Origin: Musa acuminata AAA Group
Taxonomy: Eukaryota > Streptophyta > Magnoliopsida > Zingiberales > Musaceae
Assembly (NCBI RefSeq): GCF_036884655.1
Contig: NC_088338.1
Span: 3,788,001-3,852,000 of the forward strand
DNA length: 64,000 nt
Reading direction: 5' to 3'
Numbering within the stretch: position 1 is the stretch's first letter; each line of letters begins with the position of its first letter. Shown here in pieces: positions 14,071-26,520 of the stretch. A program made the translations under genes and the position numbers. Below the pieces are notes generated by a model. That model was given only the letters and a program-made list of their open reading frames with translations, did no database searches and was not told where the DNA came from.

Positions 14071-14441
14071 GGCCAAAACCTAACGCTAAGCGGACGATCC
14101 GCCTTCTAATCCATGGAAACCCGCGATCGAGCAAAGAAGATGGCTGAAGAACCGCGGGGGAGAGAGCGAGGTCTCAAATTAGAATTTCGCAAAGCTCCAT
14201 TCGAGGGCATCGAAACGGAAGGGAAGGGAAAGGGACGAAAGGGTCACTGTTCAATGCCATGGCCAAAACCTAACGCTAAGCGACCAGATCCGTCTCCTAG
14301 TTCATGGAAACTCGCGATCGAGCAAAGAAGATGGCTGAAGGACCGCGGGGAAGAGAGCGATGTCTCGAATTAGGGTTTCACCGAGCTCCATTTGAGGGCA
14401 TCGAAACGGAAGGGAAGGGAAAGGGACGAAAGAGCCACTGT
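14061..14441. repeat. Tandem duplication (period 190-191 bp) spanning the CDP1 start codon and 5'UTR
   Basis: Copy 1 (14061-14250) and copy 2 (14251-14441) share caatgccatggccaaaacc, taacgctaagcg, catggaaac, cgcgatcgagcaaagaag, atggctgaag, accgcgggg, gagggcatcgaaacgg, and gggaaagggacgaaag. There are scattered substitutions and one inserted base, so the copies are highly similar but not identical. The copy nearer the gene supplies the real start codon (ATG at 14070); the distal copy retains the same ATG context further upstream. Confidence 0.92.
14174..14260 (-). other. Possible upstream ORF (28 codons) in the duplicated CDP1 leader
   Basis: In the distal copy of the tandem duplication the ATG corresponding to the CDP1 start opens a 28-codon frame beginning MALNSDPFVP and ending at a TGA (14174-14176), before the true start at 14070. 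It counts as a uORF only if transcription starts upstream of 14260, which cannot be seen here. Confidence 0.45.
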
Positions 14442-14623
14442 GCCGGCGACGGACGAAATAAAGAGACCACGAGGAGTGAGGAAGGGGCAACTGTACATAT
14501 ATACTTATTTGTACTGAAATTACATAATTACCCTTCTAAATATGTATTCCCATAAATATTACAAGAATGATTGGAACATATATTAATTGGAGCAAATTCT
14601 CCAGAAATTTTTTTATTATTATT

Positions 14624-14722
<99 letters not shown>

Positions 14723-15398
14723 AACTCCAATTAAAAGATAAAAAATTGAAAATATACAAATTTTGCCAAAATATATACAAGCAATTAAAATTACCAAGAA
14801 ACTCTCAGCTTCGCATCTCAAGTAATAATATGTACATCGCTAAAAATATCATAAATGTGAATAGATATACGGGTTATGATTTGCTTGAGTAACCAATTAA
14901 ATCAATCCTTAACCGAGGAGATTATAAACTCAAATATAGAATGATCAAGTAACATAAACACATATTAGAGTTTTATTAGATAACAAAATGATACTGTTAA
15001 GTTTGAAAGAATGTCGTCGATGGACCCAAACAGAAAGAATGACATAATAAACACTAAACATTCATGAAGAATGAAAATAGGAAGAAAAAAAAAAAGAACA
15101 TACAAGCAGACTCAAACATCTCTCACCCTATATTTAGCAACATATACAAGTGAAGATATTAAGATGTTCTCATCTTCTTAACAAAATTGTTTCTGGCCAA
15201 GCGGCCATAGAAGATTTTCCTTGGTTACATAAAGAAATATTCTTAAACTTTGTGATCATGTTAAATTGAGACATAATATAATCCCTGTGGAACAAGGAAA
15301 AAGAATAACGTTTATTAATTCCAGGCATAGACAAACAAAGCTTTCTATTATTTTTCATTGTTAAAGAACAATTATAACTCAACAACAAAACTCATTGG
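14442..15398. other. Intergenic, with long TA microsatellite
   Basis: Between the CDP1 leader and the PPR gene 3' end. It holds the TA/CA microsatellite at 14629-14721 and otherwise AT-rich unique-looking DNA, part of which must be the PPR 3'UTR. No gene seen. Confidence 0.6.
14629..14721. repeat. (TA)n followed by (CA)n microsatellite
   Basis: About 84 bases of uninterrupted TA followed by a short CA run. Self-complementary, so likely to be length-variable and able to extrude hairpins. The Tyr/Ile open frames on both strands are artefacts of it. Confidence 0.97.
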
Positions 15399-18300
15399 TT
15401 AAGCAATCTTTTCTCTATAGAAATCTCGAAGGCCTTGAACATGATCACCATCGATTCCTCTACTGAGATAAGCCTTGATCATGGTGCTATAGGTTACCTT
15501 GTCGGGCGTACACCCTCGAGCCTTCATCATCTCTAGCACTTCCCTCATCTCGACCAAGCATCCTGCTCGGCCATATGCATCCACCAAGCAGTTGAAGAAG
15601 ACTACATCTAACATCACATCAGAGTTCCCGATGAATCTCACTACAGCCTTTATTTTATCCACCGATCCCGTCCTTCCATATGCTCTGACAAGTGAGCAGA
15701 GTGTGACACAATTTGGCTTGATCCCTTCGGACTTCATTAATCTAAAGATGTACTCCATTTGTTTCAGATCTCCCGCCCTCCCAAATGCATCAATAACGAC
15801 ATTGTAAGTCACCACTGTCCATGAAAAGTAGTACTTCTGCATGTACTCCATTACAGCACCCATCTTCTCGTATCTTTTGGCCTTGCCATAGGAATCAAGA
15901 AGTATGTTGAATGTTTTAATATCCGGAGAGATGCCAGAGCTCTGAAACTTGTCATAGCACTTCTCCATCATTTCGATCTGCCCACTGCCACCAAAGGCTC
16001 GGAGTGTTGCATTCATTGTCCAAACATCAGGCTTGCAGTCATGGTTAGAGAGCATTTCCATAAGTGTAGACTCCATCTCTGCAAACCTTTTAAGCAAACA
16101 AAACCATAGAGATGAATTTCTGCTCATAGATTAATAGACATTACGAAAAGGCTATCAACTAAGCTTGTTGCATGTATAATGTTTGCTTTAATTTTTATCC
16201 AAGCTACATTATTTCTACCCCATTTCAAGCATGTATGAGCTGAAATGCTCTATAGTTAAATGTCTTCAATTGTTGGTAACAGAAAGTTGTATTTGAAAAA
16301 GTTGACGAGGAAACCAAAAGGTGAATATCAACAGGTCTAAATTACTCCAAAGAGTAATAAACAAGACCACAAGTGAATAATCTTTGATCTTCAAGTTATA
16401 CTAACATGGAAGAAAATAATGATGACCAATACTACCTTAATACAATCAATTCATGTAAAAAGCATAAGCTTTTCAAGCTTGTAGACAGTGGCATGATGAG
16501 TTATAAACTATCATAAAAAAGGATACAGGAAATAGACAAGAAGCAGCATTTACCTTCCTGCTTTACCATAAGCATCAACTAGAGTGTTGTATGTAATGAT
16601 GGTTGGCTTTATACCCTGGCTCTCCATATCAGATAGTAAAATCTGAACTTTGTCAAATGCAAAGACTTGCACACAGGATTTGATGAGAATGGAATAGGTA
16701 TGAACATCAGGCTGGCAGCCATCAATAGTCTTCATCTTGTTCAGCAAGGAAAATGCTTGATCAAGGAGACCACTTCTACTATATGCTGAGACAAGAGCAG
16801 TGTATGACTCATGGGTTATGATGCAACCTTCATCAACCATAGCCTGGAAAAGAGCTTGGGCTCTTTCAGGCTGCTTACATTTCCCAAGCATGACAAGAAG
16901 TTTTATGTATATGCCAGAATTTGGCCTGTACCATAACTGCTCACGAAGAAGTTCGAACACCTGAACCAAATGACAGTGAAGCTAGGCTAAGAAATGTTGC
17001 ACAAACAGAAGAGATAGGAAAACAAAATGGCAAATGTATATGACCACAAAGAAAAGATTTTGAAGAACACATCTGGGTTATCAAGTTTCTAGTTTGGTTT
17101 AATTGTCAGTACTGGAACATGATACATGCAATGGAATAGGAGAATGAAGCAGAACAAAAAACAAGTGGTTCCTAAGTAGTAAACACAATCATTTAGTTTA
17201 ATGAAACCTATGCATCACAATCCAACTATATCAAAACTTCACACATATAGTGATTGTGTCAATAATCTTCTTTACATGATTGGAAGACAACATTTTACCA
17301 CAGAAGTCAACAATTAAGTAAAGATAATTCAACTAGAGGGAGAAAAAGGGAAAAGAAAGGACTCAACAACCACAACTCTCACATAGATAAATGCAAAAAA
17401 AAATAGATGATGACACAATGTACATAAAAACTAGCCAATATCAAAATAGCTAACATCTGATCCCTTCGAAACTAGGTCGAATATGCATGGCTTCAGTGTT
17501 AAAAAAGGTATGAAACTGGATCTCAGCCTTAAAGCATGCCTTTTTATATATCTGAAATTACTAGAGACAATGGTAACCATCTCTTTTGCAACTGTTTAAC
17601 CTCATGTACCCCATACCAACTGTATGAACCTATACTCTCGACCGCATTTGCAACTACAAAAAGTTAACCACTTGGAGTACATTGTTTATGTAATTCTGGC
17701 ATAGTGCAGAAGACGACACAATGCAGGTTCCCGGGAGCATAAAGGTCTAAGATACCATCTAGTAGAATATTAGATTTCAATAGCAAAATGATGAATGAAT
17801 TGAGACTCATAGAAGTCACAAATTATGATTATTGATGAAGCCACTTGTTGCAAAAGCTGAAAGAAGCCTTACTAAAAAAGGACAGAGTACAAAAAGGTCA
17901 AATTTTATATGACTAAGAAATCAACATAAGAATACTGCAAGAATTTAACTTCTATCCTGTTTCTCCCTTTCCTATGCAAGGTTGACAATCTTCACATGCC
18001 TGCTCTACAATAGCATGGGCAGAATATTGACAACCAGAAAGATAACCTGAGCTGTCAAGAGCTCCCAAGTTTCAACGATGGCCATTAATGTCAGGAGCTC
18101 TTGAGTTTCAACATTACTATTTCCATTTGCCTAAACTCAGTTCAATCAAGCACTTGCTATGTCAAATAATAATTATTGATTTTCAACATTAGTCTTTCCT
18201 TTTGCCTAAACTCAGTTCAATCAAGCACTTGGTAATTGGTATGTCGAATAATAATTATTTTTTCCTTTGGAATCGTTGAATGCAAGGTATACATGGTACG

Positions 18301-19050
18301 GTAGGTACATGGTAGTGTGCCTCTGTAGGAAAATATTCATGCATGCACGGAAGATATAGGATAAGCTGACAGTAGTAGAAAGTTGGAATCCGGATAATAA
18401 ACCATAAGTGTGTGGAGGCATCAAGTTTTGTCCTTTTTTTTGTGCTTAATACACAAGCAACAGTCGATATAGCTTAAACAGGCAAATCTACAAACACGTA
18501 ACTGACTTGATCTCCAAAAAGAACATTTAGCCCAGCATGCAATTCATGGACGAATAAGCACACACAATAAAGGAGTATATTAGCTTCTTGGCAAGAAATT
18601 AAGCACAGAATTCATCATTCTTACGCAAAAAGCTGAAGGGAGCGAAGGGGAAAAGGGAGAAGGAAAGACCTTGAGAGCAGACTCCCACCGAAGGGCAGTG
18701 ATCCTCTCGTGGAGGGCCTCGAGAACGGTACGGGGGAGGAGTTTCCTCGAGTTAGTGCGGCCGCGCTTCTTCTCGATGACGGCCTTGGTGGCCTCCCGCC
18801 TCAATATGATGGATATGGCTTTCTTGGAAGCGATCCTACGGTTGACCACCTCTTTCTTCTCCCTCTCCTCCTCCCTCTCCTTCCTCACCTTCTCCTTCTC
18901 CCTTTCGCTTCTCCCGGAGCTGCGTCTGTCTGGCTGCGACTGCACTGCTGCCGCCACGGCCACTGTACTATTCTTGTTTAGATTCTTCTTCTTGAGATCG
19001 TCGCGAGGATGGGAAGCGGAAAGCGGGGAACGAGCAGACGCAGCTGCCAT
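15399..19050 (-). CDS. EMB2750: Chloroplast P-class PPR protein, EMB2750/AtPPR2-like (3 exons, 491 aa)
   Basis: RNA-binding pentatricopeptide repeat protein; the Arabidopsis relative At3g06430 (AtPPR2/EMB2750) is plastid-targeted, reported to bind plastid 23S rRNA and needed for embryogenesis (established knowledge). Exons in coding order: 19050-18670, 16960-16554, 16086-15399, joined in frame. Exon 1 encodes a transit-like N-terminus, a long Arg/Lys/Glu-rich stretch and the conserved lead-in LPRTVLEALHERITALRWES. Exons 2-3 encode about ten consecutive 35-residue PPR units, for example TYNTLVDAYGKAGR, TFNILLDSYGKAKRYEKM and VTYNVVIDAFGRAGDLKQM. There is no E/DYW tail, so it is P class. Length is close to the Arabidopsis protein. 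The first intron is 1.7 kb and contains a 75-bp tandem duplication (18106-18259). The ATG at 19050 is the first in frame. Confidence 0.93.
18106..18259. repeat. 75-bp tandem duplication in PPR intron 1
   Basis: Copy 1 starts at 18106 and copy 2 at 18181, both beginning tttcaacatta. They share tttgcctaaactcagttc, aatcaagcactt and aataataattatt, with a few substitutions and a small insertion in copy 2. Confidence 0.85.
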
Positions 19051-22000
19051 CAATCTGGGAAGAGGAGATTGGCAGTGTGTGTTCGCGGTGGGAGAGAGAG
19101 AGAGAGAGAGGGTCGAGTCGAGCCTTAGCCGGATGAAGGCCGTAAGTAATTTTAATATTTATTCATGGGCAATTTTCGGAAAAAATGAATTTTTCCCATC
19201 GGGCATCAGTATACCTTCCTATACACAACAAAGGAATAGTAGCTGTATTATTATGCTTGGACTTTTTGGGCTAGGGGTATTTTGAAGATTTTGGCTGAGT
19301 TATGATGGAGAACAAGAAGTCTTGGCTTACTATTTAGACACCCTTTTACTATTCACAACCATTTTACTATTTATAATTTTTTAAAAAAACTAATATAATA
19401 ATATTTTATTATACAAAAAGGAATCTTTCTGCCAGAATGCGTATATGGAAACATTTGATGGATACTGAAGATTTGTTGAAATCTAATCAGAACTGCTACT
19501 CACGCATGAATCGAAATTAGAAAAGCATCAATCTTTTCAATGGGCTCCTTTAAAGACGATTCAATGTTCAATAACCAAAATCCACTACTATCAGAAACTG
19601 CAGCAGTGGTAAAACCTGCATTATGATAGATAAGAACAAAGCAAGAATGCAAGTCTAGAACATTAGATATCAGGATTTTGAAGATCATACACTATTTTAA
19701 ATGCAATATGACGAAATATGGACACAAATAAATCCAGTAAGGTATGAGATCTGACCACAAAAGAACATGGATCATTCTGAGTGATTATGCATGACTCACG
19801 TCTTTTGACCCCATGTCTGGGTCATTGGAGCATACAAATCAATCCCCCAACTGCTTACAGCATCATCCACACAACAAAATGAACCAAATGACAAGTGATT
19901 ATTCTAAACAAAGTCTCAATATCTAAAATCTGTTACAGTAGACTGGAAATTTTCGAACATGTGGGTATTCAACTGTATCTTGGAGAATGTGGCTTGGAAG
20001 TTCCTCCTACAAGAAGAGAAATAGAAACGAGTTAATATGAGCAAACAACTCAAAATCATTATCATCATCATCATCATCCAAGATTGCGGGCTGTCTTTCG
20101 CCCTTGATATCAGTTGGTGTATACAAGAACACAACTAAGAATCATCATCCGTATGAATTTCTTGCTTATAGTATATAAATTAATTTGTTCAAATACAAAA
20201 TTTCACATAAACAAAGTTATCCCCAACCAAAAACAGGTGACATCCTACAAAATCAGTAGAAGTAAAATATACTTGGATCCATCGCTACATGAATAGCGGA
20301 CAAACTAAAGCAATTTCTCAGATACAATATGATTGGAAGGGGAAAGGCCACATACATGTTTTCTTGGCTTGACCAGGTGAGGATGACTGGGTGGATAGAA
20401 CAAAGAATGGGAGAGTTGAAAGAAATGACCAAAATCTGAATGATGATAACCTGTAGGGCAAAACCCGAATCCTTTTCTTTTTATTGTTTCACAGAAAGTT
20501 ATCTGACATATGGAGCTCCACTTTGCAGGTTATGGGCTACAGAAACAGAAAAGAGGGAAGACAAGGGAGTACTTGATCTAGAAGATCTCTAGTTCACGGA
20601 TAAAGAACAACCTGACATGACTACTATCTCCACGGTCGAACTTCAGTGAACAAAGCAAACAATTATTTTTACTGTGTTTTTGCAATTTTGTGCAGCTTGT
20701 TGTATGCATTATGTTCTGGAAGGATGCTACTTTAAGGTATATTAGTGTGTTTGTATGGGTGGGCAGGTGGGTGATTTTCTTATTTTTCATCATCAAAATA
20801 ACCTTGTACAAAATGAAAATGCCTCCATCCTACAACCAAGAAAGGGAAAAAAACCAAAAAGAACATCCCAAATCACACATTTCATGCACAAATAAAATAA
20901 CTATATGTTGCTCCCTCTTGATGAAGACAATGGACATTAACCATGCCACAAACAAAGTAGTAACAGTTAGTTAGGCCTGTCTATTAGGTTCAAGTAACAA
21001 GATTCAGCAAGGACTCAGACCAAAATTTTTAAGTGGAAACCATGGATTCAAACACCAACTTTTAAGCTGGTGCAGACCAGTAGTATTTACTAGTCCAACA
21101 ACCACTATATTGTCACAGACTTAATTAGTTTTGCCTAAGTCGTGCGATATCCTCACGTGTCCGTCCGCAAAGAGTCAGCCTCCCCGAAACCTCTTATGAT
21201 CCCTTAAGGACATACAAAAGAGAAGACGAGCTAGAGAAAATGTTTAACTCGGGATCCATAAGCAGTCATTTCGGTAAACACTTGATAGACAATACAAATT
21301 ACAAACATAAACTTCACAAGCTCTAAACGGGCACACGACAAAAGGGTCCAAGATGGTCCGCCACGGCCAAAAGTCCCCACAAGTGCCTACATGACACTGA
21401 TGTGGAACAAAGCAACAAACCAATCCTAGACAATACCCTAAAGGCTCATCTAACTATATGCCACCCGAGTAGCTCTTGGGTGGGTGCTGTGCTGGTTGAC
21501 AGTCTGCACCACTCTGCGGAGTGGGGCAATTTTGGCCCCACTCCAATTAGAAAATTCCAAAATGATAACCTGGATGTCTTGTTTTGGGGCAATTTTGGCT
21601 CTGCACGATGACTGCACACAACTTGTATTTAAAAACCTGAAACAACCATAAAAGCCAATTAAATATGGCTACTAAGCCTACTGCAAGCCCTCTACATGTT
21701 ATACAAAGCATGAACAAAACCGAGAGACACGGATATATATGAGCATTACATCGAACACCCTTTTTACAGTTTTGTCCATAACAATATGGACTTTAACTGT
21801 GCAAACCAAAATGGACGATTTTGCCCACTTTGGTCTAATATGGACTGTCCTGCCAAATATTCATACTGAACCATGCATACCAATCAGGAATTAGTTGGTA
21901 TATAATTATATATCACATCATAAGTGTATTGCCCAATCACCTGACCTTCCCCATCCAAGCCCCCCTCTTTCACTTGGTGTCTCTCAAAACTCCCACAATT

Positions 22001-22257
22001 TCTCTCCCAGATCACTATCTTCTTGCAAATCAAGGTTCAAAGCCAAGAATGCATCATCGTTTTTCTTTGAACCAAGGTAAATCTGAAACTCAAATTCCAA
22101 GTTATAGGTCAGTTTTTGTTGATTGAAACTTCATTTTTACATTTTTGTCATGTGATCATGGTTTCATGCTTAGACTAAAAGCTTTAGTTCAACATCTATA
22201 TTTCCCTTTCCTAATTTCTTGTTCAAAAGAGATCAAATCAATGAATATCTAGTACAG
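19051..22257. other. Upstream of the PPR gene; no supported gene
   Basis: Begins with the PPR 5'UTR, including a GA run at about 19091-19109, then AT-rich DNA with an ATC run near 20056. Three short minus-strand stretches (about 20637-20578, 20450-20358 and 20008-19957) and 19616-19505 look exon-like but could not be joined into a model; see findings. At 21905-22080 the plus strand is open for 59 codons and ends at a gtaaat donor-like site, without a recognised product. Confidence 0.5.
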
Positions 22258-22547
22258 ATCTATCTCATTCTAAGTCAGATCCGCTCCAGTCCGACCAAGA
22301 TTCACTCAAACCAGCTGGGATTCACTTAGATTCAACTAGGATTCTCTTGCATACCCTTGAGACAAATTTGATCTGAACTAAATCCACATAAATCCAGACT
22401 CAATCCATGTGCATCAAAACTAGATGCATGCAGATCCAACCAAGATCCATATGGATCTAGCCGAGATTCATGAGGATCCAACTTAGATTTGCAAAGGTCT
22501 AGATTTTACATAGAACTAGCCTAGGTTAGATCTAAGTTAGATGTAAG
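22258..22547. repeat. Diverged 21-bp minisatellite, about 14 units
   Basis: The stretch divides cleanly into units of 20-21 bases beginning at or near 22258, 22279, 22300, 22320, 22341, 22362, 22382, 22403, 22424, 22445, 22466, 22487, 22508 and 22528. Each begins with an AT(T/C)CA-like start and most end in (A/C)(T/C)(A/C)AG. A best-guess consensus is atccatgtggatccaactaag. Units differ from each other at many positions, so the array is old. Confidence 0.75.
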
Positions 22548-22659
22548 TTGTATTTCAAATATCTAAGCATAAATTTTAATATTGTAAGCCTCAATGAGCT
22601 TAATAATGATTATAGAAACTAATATTTTACTAGCAAAATAGTGATCCGATATGATAGTA

Positions 22660-23620
22660 TGGCCGTCAAACGCCATCTTTAGCAATGGATCTGCTCCAAA
22701 TACACTGGTCAAGTTGGAGGAATATAACCCGAATGGAGATGACCAGTGGATACTTTAGACATGGCCAATGTGCAAGGATACCCCAAAAGGGATCCTTAAG
22801 GCTACAACAGGAAAACCAAAGGGCGAACCTCAATAGGTTGGCATTTGAGTTGCCCATATGTGATGAATTTGATGATCTCGTAGATCATATTGATGAGGAC
22901 CCAAGATTTGTGCATCATTGAAGAATCAAACATGGATGAGGAGACCATATGACACTAGTATGGATATGGTACTTCATCCCAATATGAACATGACAGGGCA
23001 GCGAAATGGTGTTGGACCTTCTCAAGGAGTTGATCTTCGAATATAAGGCAGCCCAATGATAGTAGTTCAAAGGGGCTAGGCAGGAATGCCAGGATAACAT
23101 AACCAATATTGCACATCAGCTGAACCAGGCTACCTGTACAAGGAGGCCCTGAGAGGAAATATGGGAATTCTTTAGTTCATTTGGCATGTCAGATTTTGAT
23201 GTTACCGGTTCAGATATCAAGGCATTCCCAGCTCAGAGTGCATAATAGACCAGGATCGATGATGCTAATACTAGAAAGAAGATACATAGTAAAAGCAATA
23301 GCAAAATGATTTAACTTAAATCATATCCTTGAACATATAGCTTGAGGACCTTACTACAGAAATATGGGATTTACTATTGAGAAACATAGTCCCAGTATAC
23401 AAGCTCCCAACCTATTGAATTTGTCTACAAATAACTTGAGGAGGAGGCTGAGAAAATCCAAAATTAGCTCATCACTTAAAAGGTGATGTGACCTATATGG
23501 CCTGATCCTTATGTTTGACAACTGATTCGGCCCAACCAAAATATAAACTTTCTGATCTGTTGCAATGTAAAGATCACCTTTCATAAGTCATCAAATCATA
23601 TTCAGATGCACGAAACTTTC
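22660..23620 (+). mobile_element. Decayed hAT-like transposase (BED/DUF659 type)
   Basis: The plus strand gives, in shifting frames with many stops, pieces that resemble plant BED-finger hAT transposases. A block ITRMEMTSGYF near 22727 compares with the zinc-finger tail GGITRMK-HL. Further on LSTNNL, CDLYGLILMFDN-stop-FGPTK and FHKSSNHIQ (about 23420-23600) compare with the family's LSTxYL, YGxTLMCDGWTGPT and FHKSxDAT. Order and spacing fit, but the frame breaks repeatedly, no terminal inverted repeats were identified and no transposase could be made. Boundaries are approximate. The identification rests on remembered family motifs, not a search. Confidence 0.5.
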
Positions 23621-24351
23621 AAGCTCTGATATAGATTCTGGTAGATTGAGTGAATTCATTACAAGAAGCTCTTACAGTTGAGTAGTACATGACTAACATC
23701 AAATTTCATATCCTTAAAGTCCATCTAACAGCAAAAGACCAAACTCAAGAGGATGTTACCTCTTTTATACTGCCTTGTTAGATAAGAAAATCATGAGAAG
23801 AACATATTATCCTCTAGATTCTAAGATACAATGACTATACCATTGTAGTTTGTTAAGCCACTGTACATCATCCTACATTGAGTAGGCCATGTATATATTA
23901 CTAAGGAGAATATTATGAAGGCATATGTTGCACAGAGATTGTATGATTGCTAGGATATTGAATACTCCAGAGAACTACAAATGGCATGTTGAAGAATATT
24001 TTAAATTCATGATTTGTGAACTTTCTACATTTGGAATGATCAATATATTAGCATCATGAATAAGAGTAACACTATGTATTAGTATCAATAAATCTTATCA
24101 CCAATAACAACTTCTTACTGGCTCTTCATTATGTCATCACAACATAAGAACTGGACATCTCGAGTGCAATCGATGCAGTTAGTGAGGTACAATAATTAGT
24201 TGATTAGACTGTTGTTCATAATAAGACATGAACAAGTACTTATAGTGGTCAGTCACTTTGGGACATCTATTTTGAAAGGTTTTTGGCACATTCAGCAAAA
24301 ACACTGTCATTTCATGTCAGTGTAATCTAAATCATAGTAACATAACACAAG

Positions 24352-24372
24352 ATGATGATGATGATGATGATA
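24352..24372. repeat. (GAT)n microsatellite
   Basis: Six to seven GAT repeats within the decayed-element region. Confidence 0.9.
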
Positions 24373-26315
24373 TAGAGGTGGAAACTAGTGGATGCCATCA
24401 ATAAACTACAAGTCAATTTGCACAACAAGACATCTTCTCAATCAAATATACTATCCATTAGATCTGTGGAGATTACAGTGAGATGGATATTTGCATGTCT
24501 ACCAATGATGATGGCCAGATCCAGAGGTCTTATGTTCCTACAATTCAAACATAGAGCTGAAACATAGACCGCTGAACACTATTTTAACACGTTGCAACCA
24601 AGATGATGATCACAACATCTGTAAATTCACCCTATTGGTTTTCAACAAGACTCGATGGGTTCTTCAACTGAATCTCATCGGCAGCATTATCATGGTGATA
24701 GTTGACTACTCAAAATATGACACTTTAATTAATGATAAAATCACAATTTATATTGTGCTACAACTGCTGCCACTGTACTTGTACAGGTCATACTTAACTG
24801 AGCAACCTACTACCACACAAGTAATTAATGATGATAACTCCATTATTGCTACTACTTTGTTTTGTCAACAAAACATAATAAACCGATATCAAATATCGTG
24901 GGAGTAGTTCCATGGATGACTTACTTATAATTAAAATCTTGATATACAACCAATGTTGAGGACTCTAAACTACTTTGCATAGGCCGCAGCCATTTTGGTC
25001 GTGGTGAGCCAATTATAAAGTATGACATTTGATTCTCACTTATGTGATTTTAATACATATATCGTGCCATACTTATAACTGTTACATACATCTATATTTT
25101 TTTCCTTCATACATGGTTTGGAATACATGTTAAAAACATGTTTTATTTTGTTATTTAGTATATATTCAGCCAAAGTTTTAAATTATTATTAATTATTTAG
25201 TCAATATTTAGATGTTTATATTCATTTGGAAATGGGATTAGTCAATTGGTACAACCCATACCAACACTTGATTCACATGTAAAAAACCAATTTTTAAATC
25301 CATGGTGAAGAATCAAGAGAACAATATCATTGCACATGCTAAATTGGATCCAAAACTAAACTTGTTCATACGTATAACTGAGCTTAACAATGTGGAGCTA
25401 CTTTTCACATGCCCATGATTTAGCTAGGCCAAGATCTCAGTCACTAGGTCAACTCAAAACTTGCGATGAAGTACTTGAATATTGCCTGCCCCAATCATCT
25501 AAGACAGACACAAATGAATCAATATTTCATTCTATATTAATCCAGATGTGAACACTAGAAAAGATAAGTATATCTTAGAATTCATCAAATTAGAGTAAAT
25601 CTGCAATGTGAGATTAATCAAGACTAGATCTTAACATCTTACATGCCTCAACATCGCACTGAATATTTCAAATCCTCCTACTCTGGATCAAGGCTACTAC
25701 AACTTCAACTTGCCAACCATGATATCCTAATATTCTCACGATTCAACATAGGATCATCTCACACAAATTTCTCCAATATCTAGAGAAGTCTTTGTATCTG
25801 TCACATAACAACTCTACAAATTAACTATATGACACTTAAGTTATTTCAGCCTTTGAATATACTACAGAATAGCATGGTCTCGATCTTAAATCTCGACATT
25901 GGCTGGTAAGGGATCAAAATGTATCACATCAAAAAAGAATTTGCACGTCAGCTAATCAACATCGGAGGTACTGACACATGGCTCTGTAATTTTTGGCTTG
26001 CGTTGGCCAACAAAAGGGTGAGATATCCTAAAGTTATAACAAAAACATTGTAACAAAGATATTCTAAAGTTCCTCAAGTTCATTGTAACAAAGATAAAAC
26101 CAAAACTGCACATCACAAATTTTTCGATTGGCATTATTTGAAGTTCAAATGGTTAACACACTTTAATAATGCTAGCAATCATAGAGCAATGAAGTACCTA
26201 CCATACACCTATTGCAGCAAGAACAATATATAAGGTTGTACCCCACATAAAATGCAATGTAGCAAAGTACTTAGAATAGAAACTGAGGAATAATCATATA
26301 AGATAATATGTAGAT
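24373..26315. other. AT-rich region without recognisable gene
   Basis: Stops are frequent in all frames apart from one 90-codon stretch at 24635-24907 that shows no family signature. Probably continuing transposon debris; nothing else can be supported. Confidence 0.5.
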
Positions 26316-26520
26316 GCTCAAAGGAGGCCTATAGATGTTGTGGTTAAATGACGTGACTCAACTGATACTAGTGATGTGAGGAAAGATAGAGGAAGACCCA
26401 AGAAACCTTTATTAGAAGTGATAAACAAGAGTTTGAATGCACTTGATTTAACTAGAGTTTTTGGTTTGTAGAGAACTCAATGGCAGAAAAAAGATACATA
26501 TAGCCAACTCCCAATAAGAA
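26316..26520 (+). mobile_element. Fragment of LINE (non-LTR retrotransposon) ORF2 C-terminus
   Basis: Frame from 26316 reads AQRRPIDVVVK, stop, then RDSTDTSDVRKDRGRPKK, then PLLEVINKSLNALDLTRVFGL, stop, RTQWQKK, after which the IHIAN-like segment is one frame over in a run of six A. This follows the tail shared by many plant LINE ORF2 proteins (WFGHVQRRP, RGRGRPKxTW, xEVVxKDL, DRxxWRxxIHVADP). In-frame stops at 26349 (TGA) and 26469 (TAG) plus the frameshift show it is dead. The reverse transcriptase part is absent. Confidence 0.7.

Noticed and set aside
14528..14892. Open frames around the TA microsatellite on both strands
   Set aside because: Same artefact; the frames depend on the number of TA units.
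18671..19285. 204-codon plus-strand frame over PPR exon 1
   Set aside because: Shadow of the Arg/Glu-rich minus-strand exon; Ser/Leu/Phe-rich composition typical of the opposite strand of such sequence.
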